DNA of 64,000 nt from Woronichinia naegeliana WA131 (GTDB taxonomy: Bacteria > Cyanobacteriota > Cyanobacteriia > Cyanobacteriales > Microcystaceae): assembly GCA_025370055.1 (NCBI GenBank), contig CP073041.1, positions 6,790,272 to 6,854,271 on the forward strand. The letters run 5' to 3'. Below are positions 1-8,012 of this stretch, piece after piece. The notes under the pieces were generated by a model, which did no database searches, was not told the origin of the DNA, and saw only the letters and a program-made list of their open reading frames with translations. Made by a program: the position numbers and the translations under genes. Positions within the stretch are counted from its first letter, which is position 1, and each line of letters begins with the position of its first letter.

Positions 1-2
1 CA

Positions 3-671
3 AAATTTAGGCAGAATCCATTGATTATCGCTAAGGCGATACTTGAGCATACCGATGGTGAGCCAGAATCAATCAAAAATCTTGTTGACTTAATTCTGCC
101 AGATGATAGTATAATTAGGACTGAAGCCGATGGGCATAAAATCCCAGAGCTAGTTAAATCTTTAGAAAACCCTAACCTAGAGGTGGTATTAAGTATGCCA
201 AAAATAAATATTGATCAATTGCTCAATCAAATCGTTGAAGAACAAGAAGGATTAGAGGCGATAGTTCTTATCAACTTAACCAAAAGTTTACCTCAGTATC
301 ATAATAGTGATTTAAGGTTAAACAACGAAAGGTTATTCAATGACCTTTTTCGAACTAATCGAGGTATATCAAAAGCTCTGGCAAACTTTGCATCTCTACA
401 AAGCATTCCCAAAGCTCTTAACACTTTTGGTCAAGAAACTAATAAAGGGCAACTTGATTATGCAATATTTCTATTTAAGAATGAAGATAAAAAAAATATT
501 GATTCAGGAGGGTTAATAGTAGTTTATTTTACTATTTTTGAAGGAGTGCCATTCGCAATTTGTTATATTGCTACAAAAGAAGCTTTTCTTGCTTCAATAT
601 TATTATCTTGTGAAGAGAGTATTGATCAGATCAGAGATGGACTAAAAGAAAAATATGAACAATATGAATAA
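3..671 (+). CDS. Hypothetical protein, 5' end outside window
   Basis: The frame is open to the left edge of the window, so this is the C-terminal 220 or so residues of a longer protein. A TTG at 21 is the first possible start, but no ribosome binding site supports it. The chain is rich in Glu, Leu and Ile, with alternating helices and one hydrophobic strand-rich stretch near residues 160-190 (GGLIVVYFTIF). No signal peptide, transmembrane anchor or catalytic motif is visible and the family is not recognised. Base composition is AT-rich, like the glucokinase-like gene that begins about 60 bases downstream on the same strand; co-transcription is possible but unproven. Confidence 0.55.
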   Translation, partial: KFRQNPLIIAKAILEHTDGEPESIKNLVDLILPDDSIIRTEADGHKIPELVKSLENPNLEVVLSMPKINIDQLLNQIVEEQEGLEAIVLINLTKSLPQYHNSDLRLNNERLFNDLFRTNRGISKALANFASLQSIPKALNTFGQETNKGQLDYAIFLFKNEDKKNIDSGGLIVVYFTIFEGVPFAICYIATKEAFLASILLSCEESIDQIRDGLKEKYEQYE

Positions 672-732
672 ACTGTTTTGTCTTTATTAAAAGTCTAAAT
701 AGCTGTTAACAACTTTGCGAGGATTAAAAATT

Positions 733-1917
733 ATGGTCATTTTAGCAGGTGAATTTGGTGGTGAAAAAACTAAATTAGCTTTTTTTAGCCACAGATATGA
801 TGAGACTCTGAATAAAACAATACTTGTTGAGCAAACAGCATCTAAGTCTTTTGATACTATGGATTATGCTCACCAAGGACTAGAAAACATTATAGACGAC
901 TTTGTGCGAGAATTTCATGATGAAAAAGAACACATTTATTGTGCTTGTTTTGGTGTTCCAGCACAAGTTAAAGAGGGTTCTGCTACAATTAAGCGTTTAG
1001 GACAAGAAATGTCTTTGACTGAAAATGCTTGTAAGCAAAAATTGCCTTCCCGTTATCAAGTAATTCCTGTGAAACTTATTAATGATATGGTAGCTATTGG
1101 CTATGGAATGTTCTTAGGAAAAGGTGAATTGGAATTAGAACAACTTTACGAAGGAGAAAATGAAAAAGAAGCAAAATCTACGGATCGTCGTTCAATTATG
1201 CTGGTCAGCGATGGTTTAGGACAAAGTTTGTGGAAATGGGCTGAGAATGAAGAAGCATTATCCCCTACTAGCTCAGAAGGTGGACATTGCCGCTTTGCTG
1301 CTCAAACCGCTCAAGAATGGGAACTTTGTTTGTATATCAAAAAGGAGATTCAAAAAAAATTAAAAGAAAAAGGAAAGGAATCGCCTTTAGATAAAATTAA
1401 AGTGCGATTTGAAAATGTCCTCTCTCGTAAGGGTTTAGTTACCATATACACATTCTTGAGAGATACTGGAACTTATGGGGAAGAACCATCTAATTTAAGA
1501 GAAAAAATTCAGCAAAATGAGAATAATCTTGATCCTCTTGTTAAAGACATTGTTAGGGATATTATTGAAAATGCAATCCCGCTAGATACCTCAACAACTC
1601 CAAATGACTTATGTATGGCTACTCTTGAAATGTTTATTACAATTTGGGGAGAAAGAGCAGGTGATTTAGGAATAACATTTGAAGCTAAAGGAGGTGTATA
1701 TATTGGCGGTATATCACTAGATATGACAAGACTAAAGGAAGGTCTTTTTGTAAAAGCTTTTCTTGAGAAAGACATAGAAAATTCTCGAAATTATGAAAAC
1801 AACATAAATATTCCCCTTAAAATCTTCAAAGAAGAGGACATTGTATTGCTAGGATCAGCACGTTATATAGTTGAAGAAGTTCCTACTGGTAAATTTGCTC
1901 TTATGGCAATGGATTAA
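733..1917 (+). CDS. Divergent glucokinase-like protein with altered ATP site
   Basis: This 394-residue protein follows the bacterial glucokinase (Glk) plan. Retained elements are LINDMVAIGYG, with the position of the catalytic aspartate at about D118, and SEGGH at 181-185, which in Glk contacts glucose. The nucleotide-binding parts are changed: the N-terminal phosphate loop reads GEFGGEKTK instead of GDIGATNTR, and the adenosine loop reads SDGLGQS instead of GAGTGLGK. It is about 75 residues longer than the neighbouring Glk, with charged insertions near 130-155 and 205-270. ATG 733 is preferred over TTG 715 because GAGGA lies 9 bases before it and the N-terminus then aligns with Glk. It faces the true glk convergently. 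Loss of kinase activity, or a sensor role, is inference. Confidence 0.7.
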   Translation: MVILAGEFGGEKTKLAFFSHRYDETLNKTILVEQTASKSFDTMDYAHQGLENIIDDFVREFHDEKEHIYCACFGVPAQVKEGSATIKRLGQEMSLTENACKQKLPSRYQVIPVKLINDMVAIGYGMFLGKGELELEQLYEGENEKEAKSTDRRSIMLVSDGLGQSLWKWAENEEALSPTSSEGGHCRFAAQTAQEWELCLYIKKEIQKKLKEKGKESPLDKIKVRFENVLSRKGLVTIYTFLRDTGTYGEEPSNLREKIQQNENNLDPLVKDIVRDIIENAIPLDTSTTPNDLCMATLEMFITIWGERAGDLGITFEAKGGVYIGGISLDMTRLKEGLFVKAFLEKDIENSRNYENNINIPLKIFKEEDIVLLGSARYIVEEVPTGKFALMAMD

Positions 1918-2211
1918 CTTGAGATCGGAGTAAGGGAAAATTCAGAAACCTTGCTGAATAAGGATTTTCACGAATCCCTGACTATGTTTGGTTCGCTCTG
2001 AACCCGTTCTAAGAGAGCGTTTATCCAAAAACTTCACAACATTGAAACTCGTCTAGACTCATTTTCGTTGGCAGGACACAAAACAATTGTAGAAACATAG
2101 GGCTTTCAGCCATTGCTTATCCCGAACTGGCGTTAGATTAATATAAAAAATCTTGGTATGTGAGATACACGCACCAAGAAAAAGTGATTTTAAAAGTATC
2201 TTTTTTTACCT

Positions 2212-3174
2212 CTACATTTTAGTAGAGGCGTATTTTACTGCTCCAGTTAACCCTTCTAAATCTGAGACAATATGCACAGGAACTTTTGCTAGTAAAGCGG
2301 GGTTAACCCTTGCTTTCTTGTTAAAACCCCTCATAAACCCTCCGCTTTGCATCAGTTTAATATTTTTAGCAGCAATACCACCCGCAATATACAAACCACC
2401 AAAGGGTAATAAACTAACCGCCATATCTCCTGCTGCTGCACCGTAGGCTTCGGCAAAGATGTCCATTGTTTTTTGACAAAGAACATTACCTTGTTCCGCA
2501 CCTGTTGCGATCGCCTGACCAATATCTTCTTGAGCTAAGAAATTACCAGCATCTTCGTTGGGGAATTGCTCACATAAAAATTTGAAAATGCTAACAATAC
2601 CAGGCCCCGAAACTACTTTTTCTATATCAACTGTTCCATCAACCTGAAGATACTCTAATAATTTAGTCGCTAATGAATCGTAAGGTGCGAAATTTGCGTG
2701 GCCTCCTTCACTGGGAAAAACCTGATAACTATTACCGTCAGGAATAGCAAATGCTTTACCAAGACCAGTTCCCGCCCCAATAATTGCAATTGGAGTGTTC
2801 TTAATACATTCACCTTCTTGTAAGGTGACTAAAGATTCATTTTCTCCTAAAACGATGTTATAACCAATAGCCACGAAATCGTTAATCAAGGTTATTTTAG
2901 AAATATTCAGTTCATTTTGTAACTTTTCTCCGTCTAGTTCATCCCAAGGGAGATTAGTGATCTTGCATTTATTCTCAGAAACGAAACCAGCTACAGCAAA
3001 ACAAGCTTTTTCTGGTTTAAATTCTGCACCGAGAAATTGTTGTACTAAGATTGCCAAGCCTTCATTACCACTAAGGTATGTTTCTTTTTTAATTGATGAG
3101 CCTAATTCATCATCCGTTTCCACTAGACGGAATCTAGTGTTAGTAGCACCAATGTCGCCTGCTAAAACTAACAT
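2212..3174 (-). CDS. glk: Glucokinase
   Basis: A 320-residue cytoplasmic glucokinase that phosphorylates glucose with ATP to glucose 6-phosphate, feeding glycolysis and the oxidative pentose phosphate route. All family landmarks are present: phosphate loop GDIGATNTRF at 6-15, LINDFVAIGY with catalytic D99, GAGTGLGK at 133-140, and EGGH at 156-159. Length matches bacterial Glk. The start ATG follows an AGGAGAAAG-type Shine-Dalgarno on the minus strand. A 7-bp stem hairpin overlaps the stop codon (about 2209-2228), but it has no downstream T-run in this direction, so a terminator is not claimed. The convergent upstream gene is a diverged paralogue. Confidence 0.93.
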   Translation of the reverse strand: MLVLAGDIGATNTRFRLVETDDELGSSIKKETYLSGNEGLAILVQQFLGAEFKPEKACFAVAGFVSENKCKITNLPWDELDGEKLQNELNISKITLINDFVAIGYNIVLGENESLVTLQEGECIKNTPIAIIGAGTGLGKAFAIPDGNSYQVFPSEGGHANFAPYDSLATKLLEYLQVDGTVDIEKVVSGPGIVSIFKFLCEQFPNEDAGNFLAQEDIGQAIATGAEQGNVLCQKTMDIFAEAYGAAAGDMAVSLLPFGGLYIAGGIAAKNIKLMQSGGFMRGFNKKARVNPALLAKVPVHIVSDLEGLTGAVKYASTKM

Positions 3175-3249
3175 AAACGAACTTTCTCCTTTAATTTAAT
3201 TATTGAATAGTATAACAAAACGAGCATCAACTTGACGATGTAAAACAGT

Positions 3250-3373
3250 AGGGCAAACGCATCTAAATTCTAGACTCCTTATCTGATAAGACTTTCCGCG
3301 TTTCAGAAAAATTAACCATGATCTCGGAAACCCTTATCCAGCCTACCTTTCAAAAATAAGATGCGTTCACCCT
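3250..3373. mobile_element. MITE, about 124 bp, copy 1 of an inverted pair
   Basis: The ends are imperfect inverted repeats (AGGGCAAACGCATCT on the left; complement AGGGTGAACGCATCT on the right). Nearly the same sequence occurs in opposite orientation at 3900-4024. There is no coding capacity. Together the two copies bracket the damaged higBA remnant. No clear target duplication is visible at this copy. Confidence 0.7.
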
Positions 3374-3414
3374 GGGGGACTAAAATGGTCAAAAGATCAC
3401 TTTAATAAATTCTG

Positions 3415-3809
3415 CTAGATAAATAAATCCGCAGAAACCGAAAAAAGAACTGCTAACTTTTTTGCCTGTTCCTTACTAATTTGTCGCTTACCATTAATCA
3501 TTTCTGAGACAATCCCACTAGAACCAATTCCTGCCCTAACTAAATCCGCTTGAATCAAGCCCCTAGCTTCCATAAGTGTTTGAAGTATCGAAACAGGAGT
3601 AGAAGCTGAACCAGGCTGAAATCGGGCTTCTTCATATATCTCAATTAACACTTCCCACACATCCATGATTTGCTCCTCTAACTCATGGGGATTTTGCTTA
3701 AAAAAAGTGACTCGGCGATCGCCAGAGCCTGGTGATACTGCTCCTCAGTTTGAATAACGAAGGGAAGCATTGAAGTTTCTACGAGCGAGGGATTAAAAGT
3801 AAGGGTCAT
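3415..3809 (-). pseudogene. higA: HigA-type XRE antitoxin, frameshifted
   Basis: Two frames together encode one cyanobacterial HigA-type antitoxin. From ATG 3809 the frame reads MTLTFNPSLVETSMLPF and on through EEQYHQALAIAESLF, the usual N-terminus. It then runs into a seven-A tract (minus strand, about 3699-3705). One extra A there would restore the frame of the downstream 83-codon part (3415-3666), which carries the helix-turn-helix (SILQTLMEARGLIQADL, then GIVSEMINGKRQIS). HigA proteins bind and neutralise HigB and repress their own operon. The gene overlaps the end of the higB remnant by 17 bases, the normal higBA arrangement. Either a single-base deletion has inactivated it, or slippage on the A tract gives some product; a separate HTH-only protein starting at 3666 is also possible. 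Confidence 0.75.
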
Positions 3810-3899
3810 TTTTCCAATCCTCCTGGTCATATTCAGCGTGAGTCAAAACATACTTGATGTAAATTCTGGCTTTTTCATCGAAAAAAATGGGTCTGAAAC
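3793..3899 (-). pseudogene. higB: HigB mRNA interferase, C-terminal remnant
   Basis: The minus strand upstream of higA encodes RPIFFDEKARIYIKYVLTHAEYD and a short tail ending in a stop at 3793. This is the conserved C-terminal strand and helix of HigB, a RelE-fold ribosome-dependent mRNA interferase. The reading stops abruptly at the MITE boundary near 3900, and no N-terminal HigB coding sequence is recognisable beyond the MITE at 4025 or further. The toxin is therefore truncated and should be inactive. Family assignment rests on the motif and on the overlap with higA. Confidence 0.7.
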
Positions 3900-4024
3900 A
3901 GGGCGAACGCATCTTATTTTTGAAAGGTAGGCTGGATAAGGGTTTCCGAGAGCATGATTGATTTTTTATGAAACGCTGAAAGTCTTATCAGATAAGGAGT
4001 CTAGAATTTAGATGCGTTTGCCCT
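3900..4024. mobile_element. MITE, about 125 bp, copy 2, truncating higB
   Basis: Inverted copy of the element at 3250-3373, with the same terminal inverted repeats (AGGGCGAACGCATCT and complement). Its left edge coincides with the point where HigB homology stops. Spacing and content match copy 1 with few differences, so both copies moved or duplicated recently relative to gene decay. Confidence 0.7.
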
Positions 4025-4110
4025 GCCATATTGTATTTTAAGATTGCTTTTTTTGCATAGATCAAGTACAACAGTCAACAAATTCGTTTCCATAAGCATA
4101 AGCAAAAACT

Positions 4111-4290
4111 GTTTTTGGGCATGCACCGACATCTTCTAATCATCTCGAACGCCTATTTCGAGAATTTCGCACTAAGTCTGATGAAATTGGCGCTTTTCCT
4201 AACGAAACTAGTTGTCTAACTCTCTTTTGGCTTGTTGTCGAGCGTGACCATGCTAAACATGACCGTAGAAACTACGCGAATAATTCATGA
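4111..4290 (+). pseudogene. Mutator-type (IS256-like) transposase C-terminal remnant
   Basis: In one frame this interval encodes SSNHLERLFREFRTKSDEIG followed by AFPNETSCLTLFWLVVERDH and a short basic tail to a stop at 4288-4290. That is the conserved C-terminus of IS256/mutator transposases (NHLERFFRE...R, then VERD). No start codon, DDE core or terminal repeats are present nearby, so this is a dead fragment. It accounts for most of the gap between the MITE and the next gene. Assignment is by motif memory only. Confidence 0.55.
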
Positions 4291-4412
4291 CACTAACGTT
4301 TGTTCATTAAATTCATCTTCTGGCATTAAAAGAATATCGTTTAGGAACGATCGCGTTTTAATGAATAATGGACAATTAACAATGGATAATTAATAATTAA
4401 TCAGCGATCGCC

Positions 4413-5000
4413 TTAAGGGGTGAAGGGTAATTTAAGTTCGATTCCCGTTTTGCTTGCTAGATCGGTAATGTTATTCGTAAAGTCAGTGATGGCGGCGATC
4501 GGTGCACCAATGACAGAAGCGGCAGTAAATAGGGCAATTAATCGCATTTTGAGTTTAGGTAAGTTGCGATCGCTTTCTGGTTTTTGCAGTTCGGTTTCAA
4601 CTTCGTTTAAATCAGCGATTACGCCTGCTTGAATATCGGGGGCAAATTGGGTTGCTGTTTGACGTAAGTTGTTAATAATTTGTAAAATTTCGGCGGTATT
4701 TGCATTATTAATTTGGGTCTGAATTTTATCACCCATAATTTTATCGCCAAGAACTTTATCACCCATAATCTTATCGCCATTGATGTGATCACCGTAATAA
4801 ATATCAGTATTCGGGTTTGTACTCTGGGGCGGAACTTGACGGGTGGTACTGGTTCCATCGGCATGGTGAACGGTGACGGAGTAGCCTTGGCGCATGGCTT
4901 TAGCGTGTTTACCGCGCACTGGCTGACCTAATTGACTAAAATCGTATTCGGGCAGCATTTCATCGTCAAATTGGGTTGTTAAATTATCGGTTTGTTGCAT
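4413..5000 (-). CDS. BrnT-associated antitoxin fused to GDKI-repeat helical domain
   Basis: A 195-residue protein whose start overlaps the end of brnT by 17 bases. Residues 15-60 contain YDFSQLGQPVRGKHAKAMRQ and GYSVTVHHADGTST, a pattern known from N-termini of small cyanobacterial antitoxins paired with BrnT/RelE toxins. The usual C-terminal half of those antitoxins is missing. Instead there are five repeats of the form GDxIxGDKI (about residues 70-94), then a mostly helical domain with a hydrophobic segment (IALFTAASVIGAPIAAI) near 155-175. The upstream LRR protein ends with the same repeat type (NDKVGNDKIGRDKI). Neutralising BrnT is the expected role; a repeat-mediated oligomeric or membrane-associated scaffold is inference. 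Confidence 0.7.
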   Translation of the reverse strand: MQQTDNLTTQFDDEMLPEYDFSQLGQPVRGKHAKAMRQGYSVTVHHADGTSTTRQVPPQSTNPNTDIYYGDHINGDKIMGDKVLGDKIMGDKIQTQINNANTAEILQIINNLRQTATQFAPDIQAGVIADLNEVETELQKPESDRNLPKLKMRLIALFTAASVIGAPIAAITDFTNNITDLASKTGIELKLPFTP

Positions 5001-5265
5001 AACGTTTTGCTTCTTGAACGGTAGATAAACGAGAACTAATAATACGAATTTTATTGTTACGTTCGGTATAGACTACAACCAAAAGCCGTCCTCTAGCCGA
5101 CATTCCTATATCAATATAACGCGGTTCTTCTAGGGAATGAATAGGATCGTCATAGATTTGAGAGTTGGGGTCTAAAAAGATAGTTTGGGCTTCTTCAAAG
5201 GAAACACCATGTTTTTGTAAGTTGCGATCGCTTTTGTTGTCATCCCATTCAAACTGAAGATTCAT
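4984..5265 (-). CDS. brnT: BrnT-family ribonuclease toxin
   Basis: A 93-residue BrnT toxin (DUF497), a small ribonuclease that cleaves mRNA when its antitoxin is lost. Visible family elements are the N-terminal FEWDDNKSDRNLQKHGVSFE, the central DDPIHS, EEPRYIDIGMS, and the C-terminal IRIISSRLSTVQEAKRY. Length is typical. It starts 6 bases after the LRR gene and its end overlaps the antitoxin start, so LRR, toxin and antitoxin look like one transcript. A second, disrupted BrnT of 92 residues lies at 17164-19056. The RIISSR...EAKRY ending is intact, so activity is plausible. Confidence 0.85.
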   Translation of the reverse strand: MNLQFEWDDNKSDRNLQKHGVSFEEAQTIFLDPNSQIYDDPIHSLEEPRYIDIGMSARGRLLVVVYTERNNKIRIISSRLSTVQEAKRYATNR

Positions 5266-5271
5266 TTTGGC

Positions 5272-6687
5272 TTATTCTCTTTTAATTTTATCACGGCCAA
5301 TTTTATCATTGCCTACTTTATCATTTCCAATATTATCTCCTGTTCCCTGTTGATTGGCGAGTTCTTGATTAATATTAACGGTGGTATGGTGATCTTTTTG
5401 CAGGCTTTGACCGATAATCGAAAATAGCTCACTAACTTGCATTTCTAACGAGTTAATTCTTTGGCGATCTTTGTCGCTAACAATAGCAAATAATTCTTTA
5501 GCTTGTCGCAATTCTAATTCAGCAATTTCTAATTTATTTTTGAGGGCCATTACTTCAAAGGGATCGCTTAGCAAGCTTTCGGGAGGAAGTTGACGGGAAA
5601 TGACCCTGATATAATCAGTAAAGGTTTTTTCTATTATCTCAGGTTTTCCGTCGGGTATGTCAATAATCATACGGAGTAATAGGCCCTCTTGTTCGATTTT
5701 AACTTTAATATTTTGATTGGGATATTTAACACTAAGAATATGACTAAAGTAGGACAAAATTGAGTTTCCTGCTGTCCAATATTCGGGGGGAAATTCTATA
5801 CTACGTTCAATTTTTAAAGGGTTATTATCTTGATAGTAAGATGATTGCTGACCGAGAAAGTAACCTCTGATAGCATATATTCCCTTGTCTGTAATTTTTA
5901 CAGGAGCATTTGTAATCGGGTTATTTCTTACATTTAACTCTTCTAAGTTTTTGATTGTGATAATTGCTTCTGGAATCTCGGTAATTTGGTTAGAACCGAG
6001 GTTAAGCTCTGTCAGATTCTCTAGCTCAGCAATCACGTCTGGAATCTCACTAATTTGGTTTTCACTGAGGTTAAGCACTGCCAGGTTTTTTAACTCAGCA
6101 ATCGCGTCTGGAATCTCACTAATTCGGTTATAACTAAGGTTAAACTCTGTCAGATTTTCTAACTCAGAGATCGCGTCTGAAATCTCACTAATTCGGTTAT
6201 AACTAAGGTTAAACTCTGTCAGATTTTTTAACTCAGCAATCGCGTCTGGAATCTCACTAATTCGGTTAAGACTAAGGTTAAACTCTGTCAGATTTTTTAA
6301 CTCAGCAATCGCGTCTGGAATCTCACTAATTTTATTATAATAAAGGTCAAGCTCTGTCAGATTTTTTAACTCAGCAATCGCGTCTGGAATCTCACTTATT
6401 TGGTTAGAACGGAGGTTAAGCTCTGTCAGATTTTTTAACTCAGCGATCACGTCTGGAATCTCACTAATTTTGTTATCCTCAAGGTCAAGCTTTGTCAGAT
6501 TTTTTAACTCAGTGATCGCCTCTGAAATTTCACTGATTTGGTTAAAACTCAGGTCAAGCTTTGTCAAATTTTTTAGATTGTAAACTTCTTCAGGTAATTC
6601 TGTTAGCCTCTGACGCGATAAATCTAACTTTTGCCCGCCTTCCGCCGCCGCTTGCTCAATTATTTTTAATACTGCATCACTTGTCAT
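5272..6687 (-). CDS. Leucine-rich repeat protein with C-terminal GDKI-type tail
   Basis: A 471-residue protein. After an N-cap (residues 1-35) there are about ten 23-residue leucine-rich repeats of consensus LKNLTELNLSxNxISEIPDAIAE (about 36-265). A non-repeat region follows, with FPPEYWTAGNSILSYF near 300 and a coiled coil near 375-435, and the chain ends in a tail of NDKVGNDKIGRDKI. The region after the repeats resembles parts of large cyanobacterial LRR/ROCO or CHAT-type proteins, but no GTPase, kinase or peptidase domain is present. LRRs bind protein partners. The shared tail motif with the antitoxin two genes downstream suggests the two proteins associate (inference). The near-identical DNA repeats probably expand and contract. 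Confidence 0.75.
   Translation of the reverse strand: MTSDAVLKIIEQAAAEGGQKLDLSRQRLTELPEEVYNLKNLTKLDLSFNQISEISEAITELKNLTKLDLEDNKISEIPDVIAELKNLTELNLRSNQISEIPDAIAELKNLTELDLYYNKISEIPDAIAELKNLTEFNLSLNRISEIPDAIAELKNLTEFNLSYNRISEISDAISELENLTEFNLSYNRISEIPDAIAELKNLAVLNLSENQISEIPDVIAELENLTELNLGSNQITEIPEAIITIKNLEELNVRNNPITNAPVKITDKGIYAIRGYFLGQQSSYYQDNNPLKIERSIEFPPEYWTAGNSILSYFSHILSVKYPNQNIKVKIEQEGLLLRMIIDIPDGKPEIIEKTFTDYIRVISRQLPPESLLSDPFEVMALKNKLEIAELELRQAKELFAIVSDKDRQRINSLEMQVSELFSIIGQSLQKDHHTTVNINQELANQQGTGDNIGNDKVGNDKIGRDKIKRE
5946..6590 (-). repeat. Tandem 69-bp repeats encoding LRRs
   Basis: About nine to ten direct copies of a 69-bp unit, each encoding one 23-residue leucine-rich repeat. The core recurs nearly unchanged (for example TCAGCAATCGCGTCTGGAAT on the plus strand). 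High DNA identity points to recent expansion by slippage or unequal recombination. Confidence 0.85.
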
Positions 6688-6761
6688 AACTAAACCTCTT
6701 AGAATTTTCTCATTTAATCTAAAATTTCTAATTTTAGTGCGATCACCCTTTGAAAAGATAG

Positions 6762-7088
6762 CTATTCATCATCATCAGGTAATAAAGGCTTTTGGGCTGA
6801 ATGTCTAACAAAAAGAATTTGCACTTTATCCTCTGTAACTGTAAATAAAATTCTATAGGTATTCCGTCCTTTACCATAGATAAGCTGTCGAATTTCTTCT
6901 GCAAAAAAAGAATTTTCAAAAGCAAGAGAACAACGCGATGGCATTTGCTCCAGAGACAGAATTGATTTGTATAAACCTTCTAGCCAAATTCGGGCCTGTC
7001 GAGGAGATGAACAACTTAACCATAAATAAGCATCCTTAATTCCCTGTTCTGCTTCAGGCTGAATAATGACCCGATATTGACCAATCAT
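6762..7088 (-). CDS. RelE/ParE-family toxin
   Basis: A 108-residue RelE/ParE superfamily toxin starting at MIGQYRVIIQPEAEQGIKDA. The pattern of N-terminal strand, two helices (QARIWLEGLYKSILSLEQMP) and C-terminal strand pair (YRILFTVTEDKVQILFVRHS) is typical. The start at 7088 is chosen because it overlaps the antitoxin stop as ATGA; an in-frame ATG five codons earlier lies inside the antitoxin gene. RelE-type members cleave mRNA on the ribosome and ParE-type members poison gyrase; the sequence alone does not say which. It is co-transcribed with the antitoxin upstream. Confidence 0.85.
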   Translation of the reverse strand: MIGQYRVIIQPEAEQGIKDAYLWLSCSSPRQARIWLEGLYKSILSLEQMPSRCSLAFENSFFAEEIRQLIYGKGRNTYRILFTVTEDKVQILFVRHSAQKPLLPDDDE

Positions 7089-7375
7089 TGTTCCATGTCC
7101 CACTGATCGAACAATTCCGCAAAAACTTCTTCTGCATTCCTACCTTGACCTTGCTTCATTTGTTCAAGGCCACGCTTAAGACCCTTAAGAGTTTCCAGCA
7201 ATTCAGCCGCCTTGAGAAGTTCCTGATAGGACTCAGCATCCTGTACTACCAGTTCTGCTTTACCATTAACCGTGAGAATCACAGGATGTTTAGTTCGCTT
7301 TAAATTTTCTAAAAACTCGGTGGTATTTCGCTTGAAATCCGTGAGAGACCGTATATCTTGGGTTAGCTCAATCAT
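7085..7375 (-). CDS. Phd/YefM-family antitoxin
   Basis: A 96-residue antitoxin of the Phd/YefM family. The N-terminal DNA-binding half shows the family pattern: SLTDFKRNTTEFLENLKRT then HPVILTVNGKAELVVQDAES. The C-terminal half is charged and probably disordered until it wraps the toxin. It precedes the RelE-type toxin with a 4-base overlap. Such antitoxins repress their own promoter, so autoregulation from the region just above 7375 is expected but no operator is identified. Confidence 0.85.
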   Translation of the reverse strand: MIELTQDIRSLTDFKRNTTEFLENLKRTKHPVILTVNGKAELVVQDAESYQELLKAAELLETLKGLKRGLEQMKQGQGRNAEEVFAELFDQWDMEQ

Positions 7376-7419
7376 TTTTTTAGCACATAATAGGCATTGA
7401 ATTATATGCTATCACAAAT

Positions 7420-7626
7420 TCATTCCTTCCCAATGCTCTCTTTTCCCAATTTCATCAAAACGCGATCGCCTTCTCTCACACAATCGGGACTTTGTAAGAC
7501 TTTATTTTTATTAGATTCTTGCCATTCAGAAACCTTATCAATTGCAAATTGAGTACAATCTTCTAAAATATCTTCTTCTGCCAAAAAATCATCAAAAGAC
7601 GAACCGATATAAGGATTATTAGTCAT
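7420..7626 (-). CDS. Small hypothetical protein, possibly truncated antitoxin
   Basis: A 68-residue ORF. Its first 35 residues (NPYIGSSFDDFLAEEDILED) resemble the N-terminus of XRE-type antitoxins that begin with a GSxFDDFLxEEGI pattern, but the helix-turn-helix that should follow is missing and the C-terminus (EGDRVLMKLGKESIGKE) is unrelated. This may be a fused or truncated remnant. No toxin partner is recognisable beside it; the RelE/YefM pair downstream is a separate module. Confidence 0.4.
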   Translation of the reverse strand: MTNNPYIGSSFDDFLAEEDILEDCTQFAIDKVSEWQESNKNKVLQSPDCVREGDRVLMKLGKESIGKE

Positions 7627-8012
7627 TGATTTGCCTCACTAAAGATTGTCTGTTACGAGCAATAATTAAATCTTGATTTTGGGCATCCTAGCAGAACGCT
7701 TTCAAAACAGCAAGATTGCAAAGAGAGCGAAAATTTTTCTCACATTCTTCGTCTTGCCCCAGCTAGTTCCCTCTCCATCAAATTTATCATCTTTTCAATC
7801 ACTCCAGAATCATGCGATCGCCGTTTAGTGAATGAACAATGTGAACCGCGATCGCCATTTTTGTATTACCTCAATTTTGGGGCGGAGTCGGTTTTAAAAC
7901 ACCATTGCGATCAGTATCGTAGATTGATTGTTCTCTCTCAAGGGGGCGATCGCCCAATATCGCTACCCTTCGAGCTATCATAAACTGTATTCAGGTGATC
8001 CCCTAGAATCCC
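7627..8012. other. Intergenic stretch holding a repeat copy
   Basis: There is no convincing gene here. The stretch contains several GCGATCGC (HIP1) sites and the first copy of the direct repeat that also follows the MazEF-type module. A promoter for that module is expected just upstream of 8013 but is not assigned. Confidence 0.5.
7814..7856 (+). repeat. Direct repeat, left copy, bracketing MazEF-type module
   Basis: About 43 bases (beginning GCGATCGCCGTTTAGTGAAT and ending in CCGCGATCGCC) recur at 8601-8643 with only a few differences. The two copies bracket the TA pair at 8013-8572. Each copy starts and ends with HIP1-type sequence. Confidence 0.75.

Noticed and set aside
2209-2228. Hairpin as a terminator between the convergent glucokinase genes
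   Set aside because: The stem overlaps the glk stop codon, and the T-run lies on the wrong side for glk and is weak for the plus-strand gene.
5946-6590. Regular 69-bp repeats that look like a CRISPR-type array
   Set aside because: The repeats are contiguous, lack unique spacers, and are in frame inside the LRR protein gene.
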